DNA of 64,000 nt from Blasia pusilla (lineage: Eukaryota; Marchantiophyta; Marchantiopsida; Blasiales): assembly GCA_050084515.1 (NCBI GenBank), contig CM114273.1, forward strand, positions 124,001-188,000, written 5' to 3'. The translations under genes were made by a program, and so were the position numbers. The notes beneath the pieces are model-generated. The model was given only the letters and a program-made list of their open reading frames with translations, was not told the origin of the DNA and made no database searches. This document shows, piece after piece, positions 11,801 through 22,712 of the stretch. Within the stretch, counting starts at the first letter, position 1; every line of letters starts with the position of its first letter.

Positions 11801-14293
11801 CTGCTCCAATACAGGGAATAATGAAATTTATAACTATAGGAGACAGATATTGTCTTGTCCTTGGTATATTAATTTCCTCTCTGGAGGAATGGGAGAAAGG
11901 TGGTGAATGGTAGTCACTGGCAGTTGATGTTATTATCCCAGAGTTTTAAGTAGTAGGGTTTCATGAGTTGTTGTGTAATCCGAATCTTCTGTGTACTTGC
12001 AGAACCTATGGATTCATCCTCAGTGTTGAAGATCTTTCCCCAAACTTGGGACTTTTTTGGTGAGTATGACCAGGATACACTATCCCACCTTTGTGTGTAC
12101 AATTTTAGGAGAAAAGCAAGATATGTACTATCTCTAGGCATTTAACGAGATGGAATGGTGGCATGGGGCCTCAGAAACTCAAGTAGAAGTTAGAAAGAAA
12201 AAGAAGAGATGAAAATTTGAACCTACTATGGGCTTAGTGTTCACTTTTATTGTAACTTGAACATGAGAGATTTGAGTGAACTGCTGTTCTGAACATATAT
12301 ACTAATAGCTATGCACCTAACCACTTATCCTCCCATGATCATGTAAATATTTACTGACAGAGCAACTTTTGTATGAAATTGGCCAGGTACTTCTTCACTG
12401 AGGTTTTCACCCACTTTCTATCATTCTTCATCATGGTCTTTCATGCGAACATATTGTTCGTTATTGTTCCCCTCACAATACGCCTTCACCATCGACCTCT
12501 GTTCCTTGCATTCCTCATGACTGCAATATCTACCATGCTCAAGTCCTACCCCTCTGTAAGTCATAATTCTAATCTCAACAGTTTAATAAATCTGTTGTCA
12601 TATTTTTGGATTAAAGGACACAGCCACCACTATATTGGTGCTGAGAAGAAAACTCCTTTTTCATTTGAGACATTGTTGTTTGGTGACAATTGTTCTCAAA
12701 ATGTTTCTTAGTTTAGGGATTTCATGTGTAGCTTTACAACGAGAATGTGCAGAGCAACTGGGAATCTCACAAATCTTTGCAGCGGTTTGTCCAAAGAGAC
12801 TCAAGATTCCTAGCCACTTTTTAGTGGGAAGGATGAGAACAAGAATGATGATATAAGGGTGACTTCTGAAAGTGCTCCACTTAATAATAGAGGCTGTTGG
12901 TTTACCATGTCCTTCCTTGCAGGTTGGTGATGCGGCGCTATCTTTGGGTTTAATGGTTCTTTTTGGACCTGAAATGTCAGGTCTGTTTTGGTTGTCTCCG
13001 TTTTACATTGTAGCTTTATTCAGAGATATCCTTTGCAATGTGAACTAGAAGGTGTGTAGGACACGCTGCCTTTGGTGAAATGCCGATGCAAGTTTAAGAT
13101 AGTCGAAGGTTCAAAGTGTATGAATGTTTGCACCATCATTATGACTAAGGTCATAGGTTAGATCTAAGCTTACATATCTAAGACCTGTAATAACCATTTG
13201 GCTTCTTACTTCAAGAACATGCGACATCATTAGCTCTGGTGTCTTTGCTCCTCTTCTTGGAAGTTTTGCATTGATAGCTGATATGGAACTGTAGATAACA
13301 TTGCTGAGATTTTTTTATACTTTGAGGTTACTTGCGCAGGTTTTAGGTTCTCATTTCTTATATTCAATGGGTACCTGCTTATTGCGGCTCTGAGCCCATC
13401 GATGTACAACCTCTGGATCTGGAGGGTAATGACTTCCCCTCTTTCCATCTGTCTGTTGCTTCGGAACTTTGATACTTGGTTTGGTTTGGGTCTCAGTTTA
13501 GTGAGATGGCAGGATTCAGTGTTCAAACCCACTCTTGCTCATCACAGCTGTCATTTGTGTCAGTCTGATGGCCTCTTGGGAGCCTCATTTGCTTCTCCAG
13601 ATCTTTCAAATTTGCGAGCTGATGCCGGAAACAGGCCCCCAGTATTATGCTGATAATGCGCCCAAAGCTGTTATTTTGAAATGATTTTTGTGCATATGTT
13701 TGCTGCATTATGTCCACATTTGAGTTGCACCATGAAGTCGGTTGTCAGTAGTGTGAAATTTGGTGCTAGTGTTGAAGATCTTATTAGCATCAATATTTTC
13801 TGCTTGGAAATATGAAGGAGAGTTTGCTTTGAGTTGAGGGAGCGTTTGTTTGGTTGTCATCTACCAGGGCACGGGCAATGCAAACTTCTACTTTGCCATG
13901 GCTTTGGTTTATGCCACCATCCAGGTGATGCTCCATCTCCCTCTTTCACACATGACTAGCCACACATGTATGTTATGGTCGGCTTGACTCTTAGTGGATG
14001 AAACTTGTGGAGAGAAATTGCGTGTTTCTGGGAGTGAATGATGTTTGTCCTCATCATAAACATTAGTATAGCTTGCTGAGTTTCCTGACCCTGAATGGAC
14101 TTGAAGTAGTTGAGAATCCAATCATACGGTTTCCAAGACCTGGTTCCTAATGTGACATTGTCTATTGCAGAGCATTTTGATTGTTGAGAGCGTGGGTACC
14201 ATCATACGCCATGACCGAGGCTTGAAGATTCTCATAGAGAAGCGGCAGGTCAAAGTGGTAGATGAAGCAGTGCAAAAGGAGAGCGTGAGCTGA
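8868..14293 (+). CDS. PIGU: GPI transamidase subunit PIG-U (Cdc91 family), 13 coding exons
   Basis: PIG-U is a multi-pass ER-membrane subunit of the complex that cleaves the GPI-attachment signal of precursor proteins and joins the GPI anchor. Coding exons are 8868-9000, 9443-9490, 9701-9761, 10382-10512, 10741-10881, 11030-11106, 11378-11646, 12003-12059, 12387-12555, 12923-12980, 13340-13425, 13868-13924 and 14171-14293. They sum to 1410 bases (469 residues plus stop), every junction is in phase, and all but one intron is GT-AG. Family landmarks are RRVEVVTPVTS (exon 1), VGLSPYAG (exon 2), a YLMNPFTI / SPIENMVVIVALYGA block (exon 5), ATHLSMYPAVLIIPV (exon 6), YGFILSVEDLSPNLGLFW (exon 8), YFFTEVFTHFLSFF (exon 9), LKSYPSVGDAALSLG (exons 9-10) and NLWIW (exon 11). 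Length is close to animal PIG-U (about 435). Intron 4 uses a GC donor at 10513; a weak GT at 10495 would also keep frame and remove six codons. ATG 8868 is chosen because the family's VEVVSP block lies about 30 residues in. Confidence 0.95.
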
Positions 14294-16680
14294 GTCCACA
14301 TGTTTGGACTCTTATCGTCTCTTTGACAGCAATGTTATTTTGTGGCAAGTGATTGTAAGAGCACAGTTTGTGAAATGGATGAGCAAGTGCCAACTCGACC
14401 ATATACATCTGGAGTTTCGTCATACAGAAAGCCGCTGATTTGGAGCCAGGTTGAAGCAAATGCAGATTTGTGATGCTTGGTCTGCAAGAAGACCAGCACA
14501 ACTTTCTGGAGCCCAAACCTGACCATCTTGTGAACTGCAAGTGACAAAATTGCCACAAGCCTTCGTGTTGCTTGTAGGCAGACAGTCCCACTAGGGTGAA
14601 GTTTCATTTTGTATCACACCAGCGCTTGATCAGTTTTTGCTCAAACCGTAATAGCAAATCACTTTCAAGTGAAGCCTAACTGCGGAGCATGTCATTCTCA
14701 CAAGCTTGATGGCTGATGGGAATGAATAGTTGTCACCAATGGCACTAGTTGTTCTCACAAGTTTAACGGAGGAGCCTCTGAAGTTCAATGTCCAACATTT
14801 TTTGCTTGTACAATCTATTCCTTTGTTGTGGCAGCATAGAATGGTTGGATTGATTTTGTGGTCCATTTAAGTATATGTAGTGGACCTCTTCCCATGTACG
14901 CCCCTTGGCCTCCCATCTGCCAGATGTCATTCACGATTGGATTCAAACTTATAGGCTTGGAGTCCATGAAGGAGAATTTTGTTCTCTTCCAGATCTTGGA
15001 TAGTTTTCAAGCATTGACCTTACGGCACAGCCACACATTTCAGGCACACAGTTTCCTTGAGCATGGGTTATCAATGCCATGGGTAGGGGAACCCTTTTCT
15101 CTAGGGTTGGGACCATCCTTCAATGGGAGCAGCCAGTGTTGAACTCGAGATATCCTCTTTGTTAGGGTATTCGAGTTTGGCCTTTCATGCTGCCATATAC
15201 CATCAAATGGGAAGATGGGAAGATATTCTGGTCCAGTAGAACCCTTCAAAGCGATAAGGTTGTACAGGGTGGTCACCTGGTCTCGCCAGAATACAATTTC
15301 TACTCAACAGAAAGCTTACGACTCCATGTATGTTCGAGTGATGATATCCAAAGCAAACTTTTCAGCTTTGTTTGGACGCTCCAGAAAGATTACAACGCCA
15401 TGCATGTTTGAGTGATGACATCCAATGCATACTTTCCGACTTCATTTGGATAGAGTCTCAACATTATGTCAGCCACTTTGCCATATCTACATCTGAGGAA
15501 TTATTTGCCTACCAAGTGGCCCAAAAATGGAGATCCATCTTCGAAATGGTTAGCTGCTTCTCATCAGAGACTGCTGCGAAACTATCCTTACAATGGGGAG
15601 AATATGGCCTCCAATGACATGATTCAAATGACACGCTTCTTCTTCTTGAGGTGGTCCCGTCTGGTAGACTTTTTACGAGGCAAGAGAAACTGAGCGGATG
15701 AATCAACTCTAAAACTGATGTAAAAAAGATGAACTTCAATAAATATGCATGATGGAACGGTTGTGGCTTGAGGAGAGCACCATTCATGAGCCTTAAATCA
15801 CTTCTCACGACCTTGTATCACAATTGTTTTAACATTTTACTATTGTTTGGGTAAGCTCATGTTGAGAATTGATGTCAAGTTGTGAAGCTTGGCAGGTCAC
15901 TTGATTTTTTTAAGCTTCTCCCATCCTATACCAAGTTGAAAGAAGAATGAGAAAAGGTTTCGGTCATTAGATTAACTTTTATTTAGAAAAAATAGGAAAA
16001 TTTTGCAATCTTCATGAAAGTCTCCCTCATGTTCATTCATTATGAACATGGCTTGAGGAGAGCACCGGTTAAAAAATTTAACACAGATGTTTTAAAGGTT
16101 TAGGTAGGAAAAGATAGTTGAAAATTTTAAAAGTTTAATTTGGAGGGAAATTTAAGTAATTTTTGGGGGAAAAATGACAAAAAGTAACAAGAGGATGGTG
16201 GGATAAGAATTATTCTTCAAAATGATGAAAATGGTATTACTTTCTAAATCATTCATAATTTTCAAGCTTGGTTGGGAGGGAAATTTAACCTTCATTTTTG
16301 AATGTTTTTTGGATTTAAAGGAGTGATTTCTTTTCTTAATTGAGAGATGGAGGTTGGAAAAGGAAACAATAACTCTTTTTCCCAATTAATAAGGGAAAAT
16401 ATTATTTTTTCAAAGCGGGGTCAAAGTTTCCTTACCACGAATATTCAAGCATACATCTATCTATGGGGTGGGGCAACCAAAGATTGAGTAGGTAGATAGA
16501 GGGTTCCTTAAAAATAGGAGCTTTAAGACATCTCTAGGAATGGGGGTTGATTAACTCATTCTTCTGAAAATGCTTGTTCCTAAATTTAGAGGATACTCTT
16601 TGTTGTAACTATTTATTTATACCTATATAAGTTTCCTTGTGTATGTAGTAGGTTCATGTAGGGCCAACTATGATGCACAC
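14294..16680. other. PIG-U 3' flank and unassigned interval
   Basis: The first few hundred bases are presumably the PIG-U 3' UTR. An AATAAA occurs at 15738 but is too far to assign. Near 15318-15460 there are two imperfect copies of a segment containing CGAGTGATGATATCCAAAGC / TGAGTGATGACATCCAATGC, about 90 bases apart. A 20-base string around GGCTTGAGGAGAGCACC occurs at both 15768 and 16050. The stretch 16140-16660 is AT-rich. No coding signature is seen. Confidence 0.45.
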
Positions 16681-16957
16681 TCCCACTTGGGACCTATCCA
16701 AACGCAAGCCAAATGTGCAAAAAATTATCATGTTTGTGTTCAGCTAATACTTTTGTGAGAGCATCAACAACCATATCTTTTATGGTAACGAATTCCAAAT
16801 CCATCTCTTTCGCAATTTTCTTTCTAACAAAATTAAATTGAATGTCAATGTGCTTCATGTTTGGATGATATAGTGAGTTCTTGTTGAGGTGAATGTTGCC
16901 TATGTTATCCTCGTATACAATTATATACAAGGATAACATGTTACAAGTTGGAGACAT
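16681..16957 (-). pseudogene. Copia RNase H C-terminal fragment with start of its 3' LTR edge
   Basis: The minus strand encodes a piece of Ty1/copia RNase H: DNIGNIHLNKNSLYHPNMK, then HIDIQFNFVRKKIAKEMDL, then a DMVVDALTKVL block (canonical KHIDIxxHFVRE ... VADxLTKPL). The reading frame ends near 16690. Next on the minus strand are a purine-rich tract (AAGTGGGAG) and TG at about 16681, the usual polypurine tract and LTR start. The fragment is 5'-truncated at about 16957, where it meets the transporter-gene duplicate. The other LTR end is not identified. Confidence 0.72.
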
Positions 16958-16967
16958 TGGTCACAAA

Positions 16968-17621
16968 CAACTTGTTCTTCCTTAACTTATCAATATTTTA
17001 GGCTATCCATTCCACCATTTTGTCACCTCCAAAATTTCAGGATGTATGAAATTAAGATTGCAATATCGCCTTTGGATATCGTACTTGGTGATGACTGATC
17101 GCCACTCTAGACTATTTGAAGAGTCTTGAGCTTTGTTTTCTGGTGTCTTGTGACTCTCTTGATAGGAACTTCTTGTAGTGTATGCCTTCATGGAGTCATC
17201 CAGTTTTCTTTGTTGGAATACTAAGGATGCGCACCGCACCATATGGCTAATTATCACAACAAAATACGATGTTCCTATTTCATAGGAGCATTGGAATGGT
17301 TCATTATCACAAGAATGGTTCATTGCCATACAAAAATTTCCTTTGGTTGTGATAATGAGCCATGAATTGGTATGGAGTGGTTTGGTTTATTTTCCATTTT
17401 TTCCCAAAGTTATGAAATTTGTGAATATCGTCGGTAACACTAGCAATTATCATATCTTTGCAATTTAGAAACCTAAAAATTGATGATGTCGGATGTACCA
17501 TAACTTTATTGGGATGTACATTTTGTGGATATGTTTGATAAAAGCTGCAATCTTACGAAGCCGTCAAAATCCATGACCGACCAGAGATTTATAACATGCC
17601 CCCTCTCTTCACCATAACACA
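16968..17621 (+). pseudogene. Diverged unspliced copy of the 3' part of the nucleotide-sugar transporter gene
   Basis: This segment aligns by eye with 28605-29336 of the intact transporter gene: the end of exon 4 (TCCATTCCACCA), the whole of intron 4 (TTTGGATATCGTACTTGGTG against TTTGGATATCTTACTTGGTG; TGGTGTCTTGTG) and exon 5 (CAATTATCATATCTTTG..., TTATTGGGATGTACATTTT, GGATATGTTTGATAAAAGC). Because the intron is kept, it is a genomic duplication rather than a retrocopy. Exon 5 has a stop where the parent reads the GYVRHK block (TTTGATAAAAG for TTCGACACAAG), the 3' splice site is lost, and the reading frame is broken. A stretch of different sequence lies in the intron part around 17280-17380. 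The copia fragment at 16681-16957 abuts its 5' side. Confidence 0.88.
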
Positions 17622-19971
17622 CATGAGTGAGGGAATAGACGTATAGCAATCCTTTGTTCTTCATTTTTTCATATTTGTGTTGAACTTTTATGGGTTCCAG
17701 AGTGATTTTTTATAACAAAATTCCATGCAAAATAACATTAAAGACTATCTGATTTTTAATTTTTTTCATCAACATATGGTATAATCTCAAACACCAATAA
17801 CTTATTTTTTAAAGTAAATGAGGAAAAATATTTCGAGATTTGGACTAGATTCATAAGATAACAATGTATGTGAGGTCCTTACCCATGCCATGGGTCATTG
17901 GTAAGAACTTTTTTAATCTCACTACGATGAGAAAAGTTTAGGGAACCAATTCCAAAAGTGACATAGGGCATGTGAAAGATATTTTAGTATGTTGACTTGG
18001 GAAAAAAGAAAGTACCAAGTGGACACTAAATTTATTTTGTTTTCAATGAAAGTAAAAAGATAATATTAATCCCAAATAAGGTTTTTTTTCTTCAATAATT
18101 CAAGATAAAGGATAGCCTCATACATAGAGATTGGAAAATGGTGAACCAAGCTTAGTACTATAATAAGTACATTAGTGGAGTAAGAATCTATCTTATTTAC
18201 AATTGAATGAGAGTAGATAGTGTGGCCATTGGCGGGGTCGAGCCTTAGAGGGCTATAATGGGGTTCATAGTGGAGAGGCTAGGAATAACATATTGGCTTC
18301 ATTTAAGGACTTGTGTCTATGAGTCACCTTTTGGGTACTTTGTTGAGACTTTTTAGGAGGTTTCTTGAAGTTCTTGATTAGTTAGTAACGCGATGCCCAT
18401 GTTGGGGTGATTTGTGTGCATAAGTCATTTTCTTGGGGTCATAGGGCTTGAAGAGGGATACACTCCTAAGGAGAGGCTTATCTTTCTATATAATTGAACT
18501 TACTGAACACACACTAGGGCATGTGCTTCAAGTTGTGCCTTGGACTTGGACTCCCTAATGTGGAGGTTGGTTTGACTTGAATGTTATGCAATGATTTGGA
18601 GATCATTGTACTTCCCAAGTGATTTTCATTGTAGAAAGGTCATTATGATTTATGAAATTGATTGCATCCATTTGGTTCTCATCATCCTATGCAATTATGA
18701 GACATCAAGCTAATGTGATAAAGTAGTTTGTGTGAATAACAAGCTCATATGATAATACTACGTAAGATTCTTGCCTGTAGCTATTTTTTGAGTTTTGTTT
18801 AGTCCAAACTACTACATTATGAGTGGTCTACCATTCCTATTTTGTAAGTGAACATTATGCAAGTGCTCTAGCTAGTTCGAGGCTTGCAACTATTTTCAGA
18901 GCATAAATTTTTTTAGTGTTAAAATTTTTAAGTGCTAAGACTTTGCATACTCCTTGCAAATGGGTTAGCAGGGATGCTTTGATGGGTAAGCGTTGTATGG
19001 AGCAACTAAACCATGATATGAAGGTGGTTGTGTGGGATTAGAAGGATTTTCAAGAATTTATTTTCTTTCTTGTTCCATTGGAAAAATAGGAAGTGGGGTT
19101 GACAAAAGGTGCTAGTCTTTGTGAAGATCATATCCATGCTATGATCCCAAATGTCCTAAGAGTGATGAGGAGTAGAATCCAAAAAATGAGCTCAATACTC
19201 AAATTTGGGATAATTATGTTAGCAAGGTTACCTTTGGAAACGATGGAAATATGTGTTGGATATCAAAGAATCACAATCCTTCGAAGAGCACTACCAACAA
19301 CTTCAAATTAATTGTCTAGAGAATTGCAATTGGACTTTAGGTTTGAGAAAGCTTATAAATGGAAGGAGTTGTGGAAATTGATGTGAGGAAAATCTTAAGA
19401 GATAAAGAGGAGGTCGAGATGATTCATCTTTATGTTTATGATATAAGCACAAAAGTTTTAGATTAAATGATTATGTTCTTGTGATTGCTCGTCCATGTGA
19501 TGAATATAAACTATTCCAGTATCTCTTAGTCCATATCAAATCGCACTTTAACCACCTCTCATAGATCTTATTGACTATGAGCAACATGCATTGGCACAAA
19601 ATTCCATCCCTCAAAAAACGGATGTCTAACATACAACCACTACTTCACTTACAAGGGAAACATGAATAAGCGATGATCTTGTTTGTAACAGTAGGTGTCG
19701 ACACTCATTATACCACACTTACCCTGGAAAATGGATTACGCATGTCCTAGTAAATGTACGCGATAGGATTGGAATTGTAGAGGAAGTACTTGAGCTCAAA
19801 ATTTCTTCAAGTCCAAGTCTAACCTTCCCTATGATGCTATAATTTTTTGATTTTACTTCCTATGAGTGATTCCCCTATCTTCCTATCAATTTCCTATTTC
19901 GTATCTCATATCTCCTTTCTTCCAAACAAGATACTCGCACAAACGAACAAGGGATGACTCCTGATGATATT
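17622..19971. other. Unassigned AT-rich interval
   Basis: About 2.3 kb without a supported gene. Only short ORFs (for example 19093-19311 plus) without recognisable motifs are present. A small perfect stem, CAATGAT / ATCATTG, occurs near 18590. I see no element termini. Confidence 0.5.
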
Positions 19972-20471
19972 GTAGGGTACACTGCTAGCAGTGCAAGAGT
20001 AGCTACATATCCTACCTTCTGCTACACAAGAAACCTTTTGTCGAAGAGGTGACCTTGTTGTGTCTTGAAAAAAACTTTGGTCTATTGGGTGATGTGGTGG
20101 TTGCAGATCCAACATGTTCTGACTTGGTGTGTCGGGCTACAAATACTAAAGGTTCCACGAACGATACATCATCAAGTTGGAGATAAGTTATATGATGAGA
20201 CATATGACCGATGGGTTTATTCGTTTTGTAGTGGAAGGTTTTGGGTTGTTACACGAGTCTTTTGATACTTTCTTAAAAATATGTGCTCACCATTTTAGAA
20301 TCTTCAAGAATCATCAATTCACCCTTTCTCGTAATCATTCTCTCCCCGTTGTCTTTGTTTATTTTTGAAAATACATCTTGGCTATATTTTAACGTACACA
20401 AATATTGACATTGATATGTCAAGCCGAAGTGGTAGTTGACCATTCGTATCATCATATGACCAATCACTAGG
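19972..20471 (+). mobile_element. 3' fragment of the same LINE type as 4945-7290
   Basis: Nucleotide similarity to 6763-7250 is visible throughout: GTAGGGTACAC, TTGGTGATGTGGTGGTTGC-like strings (here GGGTGATGTGGTGGTTGCAG), CTTGGTGTGTCGGGCTAC, a GGTTTATTCG block, ATGTGCTCACCA and CCAATCACTAGG. The encoded C-terminal block (DVVVADPT... in the first copy) is broken here. No RT part is present, as expected for a 5'-truncated LINE insertion. Confidence 0.7.
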
Positions 20472-21339
20472 GATTCATAGTTAGCATGCCCGTGCTAGCG
20501 CACAAAAATGATTTTTTTAATAATTTATAAATAATTTTCATTTCAAAATTTAAGTATAATTTCCACTTTCTTAAATCTTAAAAGAGTAAGAGCATTTCAG
20601 TTTTAAAATAATCCTACTCATCAATTAAAATTTAAATAATACCCAACTCTCCTAAATAATTTCATTCCTCCATAAGAGTTTAAAGAAAACATACTCTTCC
20701 CCTTCCATTCTTCCCACCAAAATAACATCCACTAAGTAAATTATCAGTTAATTTTAATTAATGAAATATTTTTTTCATTCAAATTTATTTTCCTTTCCCA
20801 AAATATCAAACATGAATTAACATGATTATCTTTAAAAATAGTCATATTTTTCCTTTAAAATTTAAAATAAATGTTTTAAATCTTGGAAGAGTAATAACAT
20901 TCCAATCTCCTAAGTAATTCTACTCTTCAATTAAAATTAAAATGATATCCCAATCCCCTTAATAATTCCACCTTTCCGTTAAATTTAAATAATATCTACT
21001 CTTTCTTTTTTGAATATGGTTTAATGGAGAAAATTGTAAAATTCTTGCTATTTAAAAAAATTATCCCACCATTTTGTCTTAATTGTCTTTACATGGACAA
21101 TATATTTTCCATACATTATTACCTATATTATAATATAGATAGATGTGGGATTTATTTCAACCTATTAATGATTCAAATCATTTCGTTTGATTATCACTGT
21201 TTATTTTTTTCGATTTTAGGTCTACCTTCCTTTGTTAACTTTCTTTGTCCTATCTCCAAATTTATCTATTTTATTTATAATAGAATGAATTATAATTGTA
21301 GCTTAATAGAATAGAGATATGCATATGTGCAAATATAGC
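20472..21339. other. AT-rich interval with degenerate internal repeats and a Helitron-like small hairpin
   Basis: A GTGC TAGC GCAC stem lies at 20492-20503, preceded by TTAGCATGCCC. From 20560 to 21010 the sequence is very AT-rich. It repeats phrases such as CTACTCATCAATTAAAATT / CTACTCTTCAATTAAAATT and CTCCTAAATAATTTC / CTCCTAAGTAATTC about 300 bases apart. No gene is seen. Confidence 0.5.
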
Positions 21340-22712
21340 GAGAAAGAAAGAGGTGCCGTGAACCATTCTTTCCCCTCCCCTTCCTTAATTCCCGGCGCCG
21401 ATAAATACGCGCGGCGCCTCGCCGGAAAGCCTCCCCGCGAATCCTTCATTCGCTACTGGAGTTCGGTACAGCGACAGTTGGAGGCACGGGGTTCTTCTTT
21501 CAGCGGACAAACGAGCCTTCCGTCCGTCCGTGCGAGACGGACGGAGAGGGACGGGAGGGAGGGATGGATGGATGGATGGAGAGAGGGACGGGCGGACAGA
21601 GAGACAGGGGGACGGGAAACGGGTTCTTGGGCCACGGCAGTAGTTTTCGGTCCGTGCGGGCGCAAAAGTCGTGCCTGCGGGTGAGTCGCGGGCGGGGGAG
21701 TTTTGTGGGTGGACTCGCTCGCGTAGTACGAAATGAAACGAACTGGATGACACTCGTAAGTAATAGTCGTGCGCATCCACGAGCTGCTCTTCAACCGCCC
21801 AATTCAGAAGTTGTTGTTTTTTGGGGGCTGTCTATCTTTCGAGAGAGGCGGCGAATTGGCATGAAGAGGCAGCTGCAGAACGGGTACACTCAACTGTCAC
21901 AGAACTGATTCGTTTCAGAGAGAGAGAGAGAGAGAGGGAGGTAATGAATGAAGGGATTTATGGACGAGAGGGGGAATTCATTTCTAATTCTGAGGTAGTT
22001 AAGGTTTTGAGAGGCGAAGTCGTACGAACAAGCAGCTCAGCAAACGGATACACTGAACTGCCACAGACTGATTCATTTCAGAGGGAGAGGGAGAGGGAGA
22101 GGGAGGGAGAGAGAGAGAGAGAGAGAGTCTGGCCATGGGGGAATCGTAATCGAGCTGAATCGGGAGAGCTTGATTTTGGGAAGGAAGGAAGGAAGGAAGA
22201 AAAATTCCCCCAAAAGAACATGCCACACAAATAGGAACTGACGCGTTTCCCTGAATTCAACATGCAGCTATCTTCTTCCGACGAGCGTGCAAAGATGCCC
22301 CAGAATCTCGATGGGTCTGAAATCTGAAGGCCGACGAACTTGGACATCGGCAAAAGACTATATGGTCCTCTAATCTGCTGCAGCCCTCAGCACCAAAGTG
22401 TTTCATCCAAGCGCTAATTCTGGATAATTGCGATCACATCTTTAGAAGGGTCACAGAGTCGAGTCTACGAGAAAGAGAGTTTCCAAGGAAGTAAAGGCGA
22501 GACTCGCTGTCTTGCTGGTGCGGTTCCTCTTCCTGTAGACGTGTGATCCAACCGTGCTCCTTAAATCTTGTGTTTGCTTTTGATTTCGTGAGAGTGGAGC
22601 CCATTAAGGTAACCGGCGAAAGCTGATTTCTTGGGCATTTCTGAAACTCTAGCATGTCGTGATCGGATATGGACGACTGAAGTGGCAGTTGGGGAGAGCA
22701 GGCAGGAAGACA
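21340..22712 (+). promoter_or_regulatory. Promoter and 5' leader region of the nucleotide-sugar transporter gene
   Basis: GC content rises abruptly near 21350, with a TATA-like GATAAATA at about 21399. The downstream leader is purine-rich, with GGATGGATGGATGG (21563-21581), (GA)n runs at 21918-21939 and 22080-22128, and GGAAGGAAGGAAG near 22185. A strong donor-like GGTGAGTC at about 21680 suggests a leader intron ending before the ATG at 22713. The exact acceptor is not determinable. ORFs across this area are purine-repeat artefacts. Confidence 0.5.

Noticed and set aside
21385-22353. Multiple 75-137-codon ORFs on both strands upstream of the transporter
   Set aside because: They follow purine-rich leader repeats, overlap in several frames and lack any family feature.
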